A DNA stretch of 64,000 nucleotides from an uncultured Polaribacter sp. (GCF_947500975.1 NZ_CANMUE010000008.1:80690-144689), one strand, 5' to 3'. Shown: positions 36,950-46,183, counted from the stretch's first letter. Notes: generated by a model from the letters alone, not told the origin. Numbers and translations are program-made.

Positions 36950-37999
36950 TTAATCTACTAATATTTTAGTTTCAGATAATTCCTCAACTAGTTTTTCTTT
37001 GGTCTTCTGCTTTAAATTATTGGTTGTCAACCTCAATTTTTTCAACCATTTCATCTTGTAAATTGAATCAGGTAAATCTTGTAATAAATTATTATCTAAG
37101 TCTATTTCTTTTAAATTATTACAGTTAAAAATCAGTTCAGGTATGTGCCTAACACTCTGACAAGACCACAGATGTAATACTTGCAAACTCTCAAGCAAAT
37201 GTAATTCGTCCATCAAGTTTGTTGGGTCAAATTTATTTGTCCAATTTGAGTTGATTTTTAATACTTTTAATTTTTTTAATTTCCCGATTCCTTTTGGTAT
37301 CTCTTTAAGGTTATTAATTCCTAAATTTAGTTCTGTAAGTTTTAATAATTCAAAAAGTTCTTTTGGAATTTTTATCAACCCATTACCTTCTAAATTTAAC
37401 TTTTTTAGGCTAGTAAGTTTTGCAATAGAATTGGATATTTTTGCTTTTGAAGCACTTAGTTTAAGGTCTGTCAGCTTTTTGTTTTCTTTTAATATATTGA
37501 CCATTTGTTCAAAATCAAATTTAGTAGCACCAACCAATATTTCTAATTTTGACAATTCAGTCAGTTGACTTAGTGACTTAGGAAGTTTTGTAAGAGGAAC
37601 TGCAAACAAACTTAGTGATTTTAAGTTTTTCATTTTTCCTATAGTTTCAGGAATTGTATTAAAGCTTCCAGTTATTGTCAGTTTTTCTATGTTTTCCAAT
37701 GAGAAAATTATTTCTAGCTCTTTTTCGTTTTTACAAAAAACTCCTAGTTCTTTTAGGCTAGGGTAAGAACTTAAGTTGTTTGGAAAACTCACCCTTTCAC
37801 ACCCATAAAAATTAAGTATTTTCAGTTTGGGTAACTGTGAAACAAATTCAGGTATAATCTCGATATCTGTATACCCAATATCTAATTTTTCTAAATTCTT
37901 ACATTTTTCTATTTCTGATGGAATTTCTTCCCAACCTACTAAGTCAATGCGTTTAACTGAAAGTGGGGCTTTGTTAATCTTTTTTAAGAGTTTTTCCAT
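36950..37999 (-). CDS. Leucine-rich-repeat protein
   Basis: 349 aa built almost wholly of about 14 LRR units of the form LxxLxLxxNxLxxIP (for example LTELNLGINNLKEIPKGIGKLKKLKVLKI), similar to the plant-type or Shoc2-like repeats common in Bacteroidetes. No signal peptide, so it stays in the cytoplasm and probably mediates protein binding. There is no catalytic domain. Flanked by inverted GTTAG/CTAAC-containing motifs (36935 and 38018), like the neighbouring secreted gene, which suggests acquisition as a unit. Confidence 0.88.
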   Translation of the reverse strand: MEKLLKKINKAPLSVKRIDLVGWEEIPSEIEKCKNLEKLDIGYTDIEIIPEFVSQLPKLKILNFYGCERVSFPNNLSSYPSLKELGVFCKNEKELEIIFSLENIEKLTITGSFNTIPETIGKMKNLKSLSLFAVPLTKLPKSLSQLTELSKLEILVGATKFDFEQMVNILKENKKLTDLKLSASKAKISNSIAKLTSLKKLNLEGNGLIKIPKELFELLKLTELNLGINNLKEIPKGIGKLKKLKVLKINSNWTNKFDPTNLMDELHLLESLQVLHLWSCQSVRHIPELIFNCNNLKEIDLDNNLLQDLPDSIYKMKWLKKLRLTTNNLKQKTKEKLVEELSETKILVD

Positions 38000-38017
38000 T
38001 TCGTTTTTAAAATAATA

Positions 38018-38143
38018 ACTAACGTTTTATGTGTATGATTTGTTGCGTTGGTTTAGCAAATAAATACTTAATTGAAAATCCGCGAGGATTTTCGTAAGTT
38101 GGCTAAAAGAAAGCAATAAAATATACACGGTGTTGTAGGTAGT
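38018..38143. repeat. 126-bp imperfect palindrome between two island genes (attC-like)
   Basis: Outer arm ACTAACGTTTTATGTGTATG pairs loosely with ATACACGGTGTTGTAGGTAGT; GTGTATGATTTGTTGC aligns at 13 of 16 positions with the complement of 38113-38128; TTTAGC/GCTAAA pair next; the centre is a perfect hairpin GAAAATCC-GCGA-GGATTTTC. It fills the gap between two minus-strand genes. Size and multi-stem structure recall integron attC sites, but canonical GTTRRRY/RYYYAAC boxes are only approximate. Confidence 0.6.
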
Positions 38144-38145
38144 TT

Positions 38146-38685
38146 TTATTCAATAATCTTTGTTTTTTCCTTTTTCAAATCAGATGTGAATTTAAATTCA
38201 AAATTTTGCTCTTTTTCTATGTTTTTCAGATCAAAGCTAAAAACGGTAAATTCATATTTTGAATTATTTTCTTTTTTTAATTCCGTGTAATCTTGCAATT
38301 TCCTTTTTCTCAAGTTGGCATATAATTCAGACACTTTTTTATTTGATTGTGAAATTTCTACTGCTTTTTTTATTCGGATAATTTCAGCGAGTAAATCTGA
38401 TTCAAACTTTTTCTTTGAATTTGAATATCCATTCGAATCTAAATAATTCCAAATTTTATTATTGTGAATTTCAACACTATCGATTAAACTTTCAATGAAT
38501 GAATCTCCTGCAATTCCTTTTATTTTAAATGGCCAATCTTTTTCAATTATTTTTTCCGCATTTTGATTTACAAAGTTTCCAATACTGAAAAGAGTCCAAA
38601 TTTCGAGCGTGTCATTTTTTTTCTCAATTTGTGCTAAAGTCAAACTAGAAATCAGTAAAATTAATATGTTCGTTAGTATTTTCAT
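38146..38685 (-). CDS. Putative secreted protein, unknown function
   Basis: 179 aa with a signal peptide (KILTNILILLISSLTLAQ) and a highly charged, helical mature part (Lys/Glu-rich, SKKKFESDLLAEIIRIKKAVE). No recognised domain. The perfect 11-bp motif TGTTGTAGGTA occurs inverted on both sides, about four and five bases from the stop and the start; a second, 17-bp motif (15/17 identical) flanks these at 38018 and 38799. The gene therefore looks like a compact cassette. No obvious ribosome-binding site. Confidence 0.65.
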   Translation of the reverse strand: MKILTNILILLISSLTLAQIEKKNDTLEIWTLFSIGNFVNQNAEKIIEKDWPFKIKGIAGDSFIESLIDSVEIHNNKIWNYLDSNGYSNSKKKFESDLLAEIIRIKKAVEISQSNKKVSELYANLRKRKLQDYTELKKENNSKYEFTVFSFDLKNIEKEQNFEFKFTSDLKKEKTKIIE

Positions 38686-38690
38686 TTAAT

Positions 38691-38701
38691 TACCTACAAC
38701 A
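38691..38701 (-). repeat. Inner inverted motif TGTTGTAGGTA (right copy)
   Basis: Perfect 11-base inverted partner of 38131-38141, five bases upstream of the 38146-38685 start codon. Confidence 0.6.
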
Positions 38702-38798
38702 ATATATTAAAACAATAAAGTTAAGTTACAACCTAAAATTAGTTCATATTATAAAGTCTACCAAACTTGAAAGCAAGTATATTCTAAAATCTTACTAA

Positions 38799-38815
38799 AC
38801 ACATCAACCGTTAGT
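38799..38815 (-). repeat. Outer inverted motif ACTAACGGTTGATGTGT (right copy)
   Basis: Matches ACTAACGTTTTATGTGT at 38018-38034 at 15 of 17 bases, in inverted orientation, and lies 15 bp from the truB stop. Marks the probable right edge of the accessory island. Confidence 0.55.
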
Positions 38816-38830
38816 GTTTTTCAAAGTTTA

Positions 38831-39520
38831 TTATTCAACCAAGTTTTCAATAAAACTTTCAATAGAGCTTGCATTATCAACAGAAAAATCACCAATTTTA
38901 GTTCTTCTTAAAGCTGATAAATGAGCTCCAGAGTTTAATGCTTTTCCATAATCGAATGCTATTGAGCGAATATAAGTTCCTTTACTACAAACTACTCTAA
39001 AATCAACTTGAGGTAGATTAATATTTGTAATTTCAAATTCTGAAATGGTTACTTGTCTTGAAGCAATTTCTGTTGTTTCACCTTTTCTAGCTAACTCATA
39101 CAAGCGTTTTCCATCTTTTTTAATAGCTGAAAAAATGGGTGGTTTTTGCTGAATATCACCTAAAAACTGTTTTGTAGTTTCTTTTAAAAGTGATTCTGTA
39201 ATATGTTCAGTAGAAAATGATTGATCAATCTCTGTTTCTAAATCATAACTAGGCGTGGTTGAACCGACGGTAAAAGTACCCGTATATTCTTTTATCTGAC
39301 CTTGATAAGTATGAATATTTTTAGTTTCCTTACCTGTACAAATAATTAATAAACCTGTTGCTAAAGGATCTAAAGTACCAGCATGACCAACTTTAATTTT
39401 CTTAATTTTAAAACGCTGTTTAATATGCCAACGTAATTTATTTACAACTTGAAAAGAGGTCCATGTAAGTGGTTTATCAATTAATAAAACCTTACCGTTC
39501 TTAAAATTTTCTTCAGTCAT
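38831..39520 (-). CDS. truB: tRNA pseudouridine(55) synthase
   Basis: Makes the universal pseudouridine 55 of the tRNA T-loop. Catalytic motif VGHAGTLDPLATGLLI with the nucleophilic Asp; also KPLTWTSFQVV, QKPPIFSAIKKDG(K)RLYELAR and the SKGTYIRSIAFD motif. 229 aa, slightly shorter than the proteobacterial enzyme because the C-terminal PUA-like part is absent, as is usual in Bacteroidetes. Last gene of the minus-strand run ftsX-DUF3098-uppP-truB (10 bp after uppP). Confidence 0.97.
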   Translation of the reverse strand: MTEENFKNGKVLLIDKPLTWTSFQVVNKLRWHIKQRFKIKKIKVGHAGTLDPLATGLLIICTGKETKNIHTYQGQIKEYTGTFTVGSTTPSYDLETEIDQSFSTEHITESLLKETTKQFLGDIQQKPPIFSAIKKDGKRLYELARKGETTEIASRQVTISEFEITNINLPQVDFRVVCSKGTYIRSIAFDYGKALNSGAHLSALRRTKIGDFSVDNASSIESFIENLVE

Positions 39521-39530
39521 TTTTATCGAC

Positions 39531-40325
39531 TTATTTTAAAAACGAATATGCTACTGCAATAGCACCAACTATGGCACAGTAAATTGAAAAATAATATAAT
39601 TTGCTTTTCTTAACTAAAGCAATCATCCATTTACAAGCTAATAAACCAGCTAAAAATGCGGCTATAAAACCAGCGGAAACAGATATCATTTCTGATGATT
39701 GAAAATTTAAATCTCCACTTAAAACATCTTTTCCAATTTTTCCAAAAATTAAAGGAACAACCATTAAAAAAGAAAAACGCGCAGCTTTTACCCTATCTAC
39801 ACCTAATAAAACGGAAGTAGAAATTGTTGCTCCAGATCTAGAAATACCTGGTAACATTGCTACTGCTTGAGAAACACCAATTATTAAAGCATCCCAAAAA
39901 GTTACTTTTTTTTCTGTGCTTTTTGCTTTATCTGCAAATAATAATAAGATTGCTGTTAAAAATAGCATCATACCAACTATAAAAATCTCTCCACTAAAAA
40001 AGGATTCTAATTGTTCTTCAAAAAGAAGTCCAATTACTACAGCAGGAATCATTGAAATAATAATTTTTAATGAGAATTTTAATTCATCATTCCATTTAAA
40101 TTGAAATAATCCTTTAAATATTTCCAATACTTCTTTTCTAAAAATTACTAAAGTACTTAACGCGGTTGCAAAGTGTAAAACTACTGTAAATGTTAGGCTC
40201 TCCTCAGGCACAGATGTATCACCTAAAACAACTTTTGCTAATTCTAAATGCCCGCTTGAAGAAACAGGTAAAAACTCAGTTAATCCCTGAATAAGACCTA
40301 ACACGATTGCTTCTAAAATATCCAT
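39531..40325 (-). CDS. uppP: Undecaprenyl-diphosphatase UppP (BacA)
   Basis: Inner-membrane phosphatase that recycles undecaprenyl diphosphate to the monophosphate for peptidoglycan and O-antigen synthesis. Active-site motifs GLTEFLPVSSSGHL and PGISRSGATIS are intact; eight hydrophobic segments and 264 aa length fit the family. Two bases before it lies the DUF3098 gene, and truB follows 10 bp after. This order is conserved in Bacteroidetes. Confidence 0.97.
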   Translation of the reverse strand: MDILEAIVLGLIQGLTEFLPVSSSGHLELAKVVLGDTSVPEESLTFTVVLHFATALSTLVIFRKEVLEIFKGLFQFKWNDELKFSLKIIISMIPAVVIGLLFEEQLESFFSGEIFIVGMMLFLTAILLLFADKAKSTEKKVTFWDALIIGVSQAVAMLPGISRSGATISTSVLLGVDRVKAARFSFLMVVPLIFGKIGKDVLSGDLNFQSSEMISVSAGFIAAFLAGLLACKWMIALVKKSKLYYFSIYCAIVGAIAVAYSFLK

Positions 40326-40326
40326 A

Positions 40327-40569
40327 TTATTTTTTAGGATTTACCAAAATAGCATAAATTTCTATTGCTAAACCAATAATTACTAATGTTGGTGCTAATC
40401 TAATACGTTGCCAATTATAAATTTCTTCATTAAAAACTTCAGGATTATCACTACCTCCACCAGACATAAAAATAAAGCCCAAAGTAATAAAAACAATACC
40501 AATTGCCATGAACATGTAATTTCTTTTTCCGAATAAAAATTCAGAATTTTCTATGTTTTTATCTTTCAT
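40327..40569 (-). CDS. DUF3098 small membrane protein
   Basis: 80 aa with two transmembrane segments (YMFMAIGIVFITLGFIFMSGGG and LAPTLVIIGLAIEIYAILV). The FMSGGGSDNPEVFNEEIY loop is the hallmark of DUF3098, found almost only in Bacteroidetes between ftsX and uppP. Its role is unknown; position suggests cell-envelope or division function. It starts 3 bp after ftsX. Confidence 0.92.
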   Translation of the reverse strand: MKDKNIENSEFLFGKRNYMFMAIGIVFITLGFIFMSGGGSDNPEVFNEEIYNWQRIRLAPTLVIIGLAIEIYAILVNPKK

Positions 40570-40572
40570 ATT

Positions 40573-41451
40573 CTAATAATAAAGTTCTTCTGTTTGTAAA
40601 TTTAAAAAACGTTGAGTAGCAAAAAAAGTACTTAACATAGTTATTATAAATGCTGCTAAAACAACACCTAAAGCTAAATAAATTAAAGATATATAGTCTT
40701 TTAAAATATTTAAACTTGGCACATATTTATCAATATAAAAAATTACAACTGCCAAGCCAATTAATGCTAAAAATGCACCGAGCATTCCTAGTTTTATACT
40801 TCTAAAAATAAAAGGTTTTCTAATAAAACCTTTAGTAGCACCAACCATTTGCATTGTTTTAATGTTAAACCTTTTACTATAAATTGATAACCTTATTGAA
40901 CTATTAATTAAAATAATAGCTATTAAACTAAAGAACCCACTTAAAACTAAAAGCCAAAAACTAATTCTTTTAATATTTTTTGTTAATAATGCTATCAAAG
41001 GTTTATCATAAGAAACATCTACTATAAATGCATTTTTTAAAAATCTAGTTTCCAATTCTTGCATTTTATCTAAAGTAACATAATCCGCTTTTAGGTAAAT
41101 ATCAATTCCATTTTTTAAAGGATTTTCTCCTAAAAAATTTAAAAAATCTTCACCAATTTCTTTACTATATTTTTTTGCGGCTTGTGTTTTACTAATATAA
41201 ATTGCCTTTTTGGTAAAATCTTCTGTTAAAAGAGATTCTCTAAAAGTTTTAATTTGTTTTTGAGTTACCTCATCTTTAATAAATAAAGAAATGGCAACTT
41301 TTTCTTTAACATGATTGGCAACTTTTGTAGATTTTAACAAAACCAACCCCAAAACACCAACCATAAAAAGCACTAATGCAATACTTATTACTACTGAAAA
41401 GTAAGAAGATTGTAGGCGTCTTTTTTGATAAGAATCAAATTTTGATGACAT
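40573..41451 (-). CDS. ftsX: Cell division protein FtsX
   Basis: Permease-like half of the FtsEX complex, which activates peptidoglycan hydrolases at the septum. 292 aa: cytoplasmic N-terminus, one helix (VISIALVLFMVGVLGLVLL), an extracytoplasmic domain with the conserved KEKVAISLFIKDEVTQ start, and three C-terminal helices with TMQMVGATKGFIRKPF before the last pair. FtsE is not beside it. First gene of the conserved run to truB. Confidence 0.94.
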   Translation of the reverse strand: MSSKFDSYQKRRLQSSYFSVVISIALVLFMVGVLGLVLLKSTKVANHVKEKVAISLFIKDEVTQKQIKTFRESLLTEDFTKKAIYISKTQAAKKYSKEIGEDFLNFLGENPLKNGIDIYLKADYVTLDKMQELETRFLKNAFIVDVSYDKPLIALLTKNIKRISFWLLVLSGFFSLIAIILINSSIRLSIYSKRFNIKTMQMVGATKGFIRKPFIFRSIKLGMLGAFLALIGLAVVIFYIDKYVPSLNILKDYISLIYLALGVVLAAFIITMLSTFFATQRFLNLQTEELYY

Positions 41452-41528
41452 ATTTAGTTTTGATTTTTAAAACAGCTGCAAGATAATAATTAGTACTCAT
41501 TTAACAGTAAGTGTTAGCAGTATTTTAA

Positions 41529-41930
41529 CTATTCTATTTCTTGGCACAACTCAATTAAAACTCCATTTGTAGCTTTTGGATGTAAAAAGGCAACCAACTT
41601 ATTGTCTGCTCCTTTTTTTGGGGTTTCATTTAAGACAATAAAACCTTCTTTTTTTAATCTTGTAATTTCTGATTGAATATCAGTTACAGCAAATGCTATA
41701 TGATGAATTCCTTCTCCTTTTTTATCTATAAATTTTGCAATAGGGCTATTAGAATCTGTTGCCTGTAGCAATTCTATTTTATTAGGACCACTTTTAAAAA
41801 ATGAAGTTGTTACACCTTCTGAAGCAACCTCTTCTGTTTTATAAGGTAGTTTACCAAAAAGTGAAGTAAATAGTTTGTTAGAATCCTCGAGGTTTTTAAC
41901 AGCAATTCCTATATGTTCTATTTTATTCAT
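41529..41930 (-). CDS. mce: Methylmalonyl-CoA epimerase
   Basis: Interconverts (R)- and (S)-methylmalonyl-CoA in propionate/succinyl-CoA metabolism. VOC fold of 133 aa with metal ligands in IEHIGIAV (His), KIELLQ (Glu region), GIHHIAFAV (His) and the C-terminal IELCQ (Glu). It starts 8 bp after the DUF5689 gene on the same strand, so it is cotranscribed with a surface uptake locus, although no functional link is evident. Confidence 0.95.
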   Translation of the reverse strand: MNKIEHIGIAVKNLEDSNKLFTSLFGKLPYKTEEVASEGVTTSFFKSGPNKIELLQATDSNSPIAKFIDKKGEGIHHIAFAVTDIQSEITRLKKEGFIVLNETPKKGADNKLVAFLHPKATNGVLIELCQEIE

Positions 41931-41938
41931 TATAAAAA

Positions 41939-43360
41939 TTATCTAGCATTAATTTTAATATTATCTATTTCGTAAGTTCCATCAAAACTTACATTTCCAG
42001 AACCTGTATATTTAAAAGCGATAAAAGCCGTACCTGTATAACTTGATAAATCTATATAAGTTGAATGTACCCAGTTTTTAAAATTTTCTCCATCAGAAAC
42101 AATTTTTGCAGGTAAAACATCCCAAATCGCAGAAGTAATATTCGCATTTACACCGTCCCAGTTTGTAGAAATTAAAACTTCTAAATTACTTCCATTTGCA
42201 AAACTGTTTGATGATTCAAATGATAAAAATTCTTCTGAAGTTGTATCTAAATCTATTCCTTTTGTTATTAGCCAAGTTATTGTACTTGAATTTCCTGAAT
42301 TGCTAGAACCAACTCTGGCTGCAATACTTTGCGAGTAAGTATCAGAATATGACCTCCAAGATTGTGTACCTTCTTCTCTATAGTTACCCCAATCTTCAAT
42401 AGATATTTCGCCTGATGTTTCTTCAAAATCTTCTTCTAACAAAATTGTAGGAAAATCATTTTCTGACAATGTTGAACATCGTTCTCCAGTCATAAAAACA
42501 TCTTCTACAGAATTTAAAACTAATACTAAAAAATCGCCACCAAAATCATTTGAAACTACCGCATTAATATAACCTCCTCCGGTTGGTAATGTGTTATTAG
42601 CAAAACTTGCAAAAGAACTTGTTTCTAATAAAAGGTCTGCATATCCTAAAGTTTGACAGCTTTGTATTTTTCTATGAGTATCAAAATCTTCTGTTGGATC
42701 TACATAAGATTGTCCTTCTAAATTAGTTGGAAAAAGAACATTTTCTACTGTTATATAGGTTCCAATATCCGAAGCATTAACAGCCGCTAAAGAAACTGAT
42801 TTTGGGATAATTGTTTCGGTAGTATTAGATCGAAAAAAATGATTTTCTAATTGATTTAGAGAAACACTTTCTATTTCACTTACATCGGTAGGACTAATTT
42901 TTCCTCCTATAGCAGTAACGCCATCTCCAGAATTTGTTTCTCCAATATATAAATCTTTCAGAAGGATATAAACTTCTCTACCAAAATTATACTTGTTATA
43001 ATTGCTAGTTAAATTCAATACTACTTTAATACCGGCAGTTGGATCTTCAGGCGTATCTTGCATATAAAATTCTTTAAAAAAATTACCTTCTAAATCAGAA
43101 GAAACCACATAACCTTTAACAATAATGTTAGATGTAATTTTTAAAGGCTCGTTACCTGAAACATATAAAGATTTTAAATCATTTATAGTCTTTAACTCAA
43201 TTTGCCCGTTACTTACACTATCTAAAAGTGCATTTAATTTTGAATTTTCTTCGGTTCCTATTCCTTGAGGAACTATATAATTACCATCTTCTACACAAGA
43301 TGTAAAATAAATACTAGATACTAGAGCTAGTAATAAAATTAATAATAGATTCTTTTTCAT
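41939..43360 (-). CDS. DUF5689 surface lipoprotein with choice-of-anchor J-type C-terminus
   Basis: 473 aa. Signal peptide with lipobox YFTSC (Cys21), then a DUF5689 region with OB-fold-like features (ITSNIIVKGYVVSSDLEGNFFKEFYMQD, EVYILLKDLYIGE), and a C-terminal beta-sandwich (EDWGNYREEGTQSWRSYSDTY ... VSFDGTYEIDNIKI) typical of choice-of-anchor J modules. Probably an outer-membrane lipoprotein that works with the TonB receptor encoded 11 bp upstream. Cargo unknown; the divergent nuclease-like gene suggests nucleic acids. Confidence 0.85.
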   Translation of the reverse strand: MKKNLLLILLLALVSSIYFTSCVEDGNYIVPQGIGTEENSKLNALLDSVSNGQIELKTINDLKSLYVSGNEPLKITSNIIVKGYVVSSDLEGNFFKEFYMQDTPEDPTAGIKVVLNLTSNYNKYNFGREVYILLKDLYIGETNSGDGVTAIGGKISPTDVSEIESVSLNQLENHFFRSNTTETIIPKSVSLAAVNASDIGTYITVENVLFPTNLEGQSYVDPTEDFDTHRKIQSCQTLGYADLLLETSSFASFANNTLPTGGGYINAVVSNDFGGDFLVLVLNSVEDVFMTGERCSTLSENDFPTILLEEDFEETSGEISIEDWGNYREEGTQSWRSYSDTYSQSIAARVGSSNSGNSSTITWLITKGIDLDTTSEEFLSFESSNSFANGSNLEVLISTNWDGVNANITSAIWDVLPAKIVSDGENFKNWVHSTYIDLSSYTGTAFIAFKYTGSGNVSFDGTYEIDNIKINAR

Positions 43361-43371
43361 TTTCTTTTTTT

Positions 43372-46131
43372 TTAAAAACTTAAATTAATATTTAAAAAAT
43401 AGGTAGTTCCTCTACCATACCAATATTTATTACCAAATACTGGCTTATCTAAGGCTTTATCATCTCTTAATTGTCTATAATTAGCGTTTCTTCCTTGTTC
43501 AAATCCTCCAGATTTGTATTCCGTATTTAGTAAGTTATTTACAGTTGCAAATACACTAATAAATTTATCATTTATTTTCCAAGATTTTCCACCAACTAAA
43601 TTAACAACTTTGTAATCATCAAACTTTTCTTGTTCTAATAATTCTTCAGCTAATTCTATATCATAATCTGTAAAAACCAAACCATCATCATCTGTATAAA
43701 AATTACTAGATCTATTTAAAGGTGCAACATCTACAAAAGTATTGCTGAAAAAATTTACAGTTGCTCCTACCCACCAATAATTTGGATCTCTATACTCAAA
43801 ACCAATAGAATATGCATTTTGGGGTCCAGATGATAACTTGTAATTTTTAAGATTTGTTTGACCAAAATCTTTTGATCCGTTTACAAAACCAACAGAAACA
43901 GATTCTGAATCATCTTCTGATGTTAGATACAAATTTGGATTATTATCATAAATATATTTACCCATTGAAGCTGCTCCTTTTATCTTGATTGTTGAAGTAA
44001 CTTGGGCTTCTAAACCAAATTCTAAACCTAAATGTTTTTTATTTATACCTGTTAAAACTTCTTGAACAAATGCTGTATTATCACCTCCAATACCATCAGC
44101 AAAATAAAAAGCTATTTCTGTAGCATCTTTAATATACGTATAATAACCCGTTAATTTAGATGTAACTATTGGCCCTCGAAAAATATAACTAGCATCAGTA
44201 GAAAACGTGCTTTCGCTTTGTAAATTTAGAACTACATTATTATTTTCTCTTGAGTTCGAAAATGAATTTTTTATTGTTGGCGCATTTGTTAAAAAAGCAA
44301 CATTAGCATTTACTAAATGACGTCCATTAATTTTATAAGTTCCACCAGTTTTTACACCAAAATTTGTGAAATTTAGTTTTTTAGAATTCCCTAAAGAACT
44401 TGTTGGAAAACCTCCGTTTTGAAACAGCCCCTCTCTTTGATGCGAAGTTCTAGAGATATTTGCAGCAGCGTAAAAATCTATTTTATTATATGTAAATTGA
44501 GATTGAATAAATGCACTTAAAACATCTGAATTTAAATTATAATTGTATTTAAACTTATCTCCTTGCAAAACAACCCTATCTGGTGTCAGTAAGTTGTTTT
44601 GTTTCTCACTATCTGTTTCAGCAAAATTATCAATATCTAAATACCCTTTTCCCCCTAATAAATCTATAACTTCTGCAAAATTATTAGACCTTAAACGTTT
44701 GTATTCAACTTTAGCATTTAAAGTAATATTATTATTTATTTCTGAATTTAAAATGGAATTAAAAGTAAATTGTTTGTCGTCATTTCTATCTTCATACAAT
44801 ACATAAGCGCTATTTATATCTACATCAAAATTTGTAATATTTGCATCAAAAATTCTCTCCCAATCTAATTGTCCATTGCTTTGAAAATCTTCTAATGCTT
44901 CATAAGCACCTATTAAATCATTATTACTTTCATAAAAACTAGGTAAGTTTTGGTAATAAGTTGGACTTGGATTTGCGCCTCCATTAAAATCTAAACGACT
45001 ATTTCCTATTTTACCAAACTGATAAGAAACATTTGTTTGCAAATAATTTTTATCAGAAATTTTCCAATAATGATTTAACATTAAAATTGGTTCTTTAACT
45101 TCTTTTATTCTAGAATTGGTTTTTCTACTATTTATATAACCCCAATACTCATTATATTTTATGCCTTTTAAATCAAAAACTTCTTGTGTATTTGGTGATG
45201 ATTTACCTCTTCTATTTGGGGCAAAAATAGATGTAAAATTAATACTATGTTTTTCATCTATTTTTTTTTCTATAGATGCAAAAAAAGAATAAGCGTTGTA
45301 AATTGTAACATCATTAAAACCCTCTAAACCAGCTCTTCTACTTCCAGAAAAAGTCATTGCCCAACCATTTTCTAAAACACCAGACGAATAAGTTCCCATT
45401 ACCCTATGCTCATAACTTCTATTAGATGAAGAATACGAAACTTTTACACCTGGTTTTTGCTCTGATGCTCTAGTATTCATATTTGTAGAACCTAAAACTC
45501 CACCAAAAGTAAAGTTAGAAGGATCTAAACCATTACTTAACTCTTGATTTCTTAATACATCATTTAGCCCACCCCAATTACTCCATTGTGCCCTACCATC
45601 GTACAACTTATTCATTTCAATTCCGTTAATTAAAACCTTACCGTTACCAGAATCTAAGCCTTTAATACTAAAAAAAGAAGAACTAAATTCAAAAGCGGCT
45701 GTACGTAAATAAATATCTTTTGTTGCTTGTAACAAACCAGCAATATTGTCTGCTGTATTAGCATCATTATTTAATTCATCATCTGTAATTGTAATTAAAC
45801 TTAAATCCTGATCTTCAATAATATTTCTATATAAAAGTACAATACCTAAATCTATATTTGTATTACCAGAAAATTCTACAGGAAAATTTTGAGTCTCATA
45901 ACCCGTTAATTTTATCTCAACAATATATTTACCATTAATAATATTTATTAAGTTAAAAGCACCATTTAAACTTGTTACTTGGCTTTTTGATATATTTTTA
46001 ATACTAACCAAAACGTTTTGAAGAGGAGTTTCCGAATTACTATCCGAAACAATTCCTTTTACAGTATTTTGTGATGATAAAGTTGTTATTAAAAAAAATA
46101 GCATAAATATTGATAAAACAATTTTTCTCAT
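43372..46131 (-). CDS. TonB-dependent receptor, paired with the DUF5689 lipoprotein
   Basis: 919-aa outer-membrane transporter. Signal peptide (to LSSQ), carboxypeptidase-regulatory-like domain (GIVSDSNSETPLQNVLVSI), plug domain (FFSIKGLDSGNGKVLINGIEMN) and a long barrel ending TTYFLNINLSF. Unlike the thiamine receptor there is no riboswitch upstream; a -7 element precedes it. It is followed at 11 bp by the DUF5689 lipoprotein and diverges from an exported EEP-family protein, a grouping I read as an uptake locus for an unidentified polymer. Confidence 0.93.
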   Translation of the reverse strand: MRKIVLSIFMLFFLITTLSSQNTVKGIVSDSNSETPLQNVLVSIKNISKSQVTSLNGAFNLINIINGKYIVEIKLTGYETQNFPVEFSGNTNIDLGIVLLYRNIIEDQDLSLITITDDELNNDANTADNIAGLLQATKDIYLRTAAFEFSSSFFSIKGLDSGNGKVLINGIEMNKLYDGRAQWSNWGGLNDVLRNQELSNGLDPSNFTFGGVLGSTNMNTRASEQKPGVKVSYSSSNRSYEHRVMGTYSSGVLENGWAMTFSGSRRAGLEGFNDVTIYNAYSFFASIEKKIDEKHSINFTSIFAPNRRGKSSPNTQEVFDLKGIKYNEYWGYINSRKTNSRIKEVKEPILMLNHYWKISDKNYLQTNVSYQFGKIGNSRLDFNGGANPSPTYYQNLPSFYESNNDLIGAYEALEDFQSNGQLDWERIFDANITNFDVDINSAYVLYEDRNDDKQFTFNSILNSEINNNITLNAKVEYKRLRSNNFAEVIDLLGGKGYLDIDNFAETDSEKQNNLLTPDRVVLQGDKFKYNYNLNSDVLSAFIQSQFTYNKIDFYAAANISRTSHQREGLFQNGGFPTSSLGNSKKLNFTNFGVKTGGTYKINGRHLVNANVAFLTNAPTIKNSFSNSRENNNVVLNLQSESTFSTDASYIFRGPIVTSKLTGYYTYIKDATEIAFYFADGIGGDNTAFVQEVLTGINKKHLGLEFGLEAQVTSTIKIKGAASMGKYIYDNNPNLYLTSEDDSESVSVGFVNGSKDFGQTNLKNYKLSSGPQNAYSIGFEYRDPNYWWVGATVNFFSNTFVDVAPLNRSSNFYTDDDGLVFTDYDIELAEELLEQEKFDDYKVVNLVGGKSWKINDKFISVFATVNNLLNTEYKSGGFEQGRNANYRQLRDDKALDKPVFGNKYWYGRGTTYFLNINLSF

Positions 46132-46175
46132 AAAGTCTGCTTATATTTTTATAAATTTACTAGCAATTTAGGATA

Positions 46176-46183
46176 CAAAATTA
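46176..46183 (-). promoter_or_regulatory. Candidate -7 element for the TonB receptor/DUF5689 operon
   Basis: Minus-strand TAATTTTG matches TAnnTTTG; predicted start near 46169, 38 nt before the receptor ATG. The -33 spacing is not met. Confidence 0.45.

Noticed and set aside
38755-38780. ACTTG-AAAG-CAAGT hairpin in the truB-side gap
   Set aside because: Short stem without a T-run; compatible with chance.
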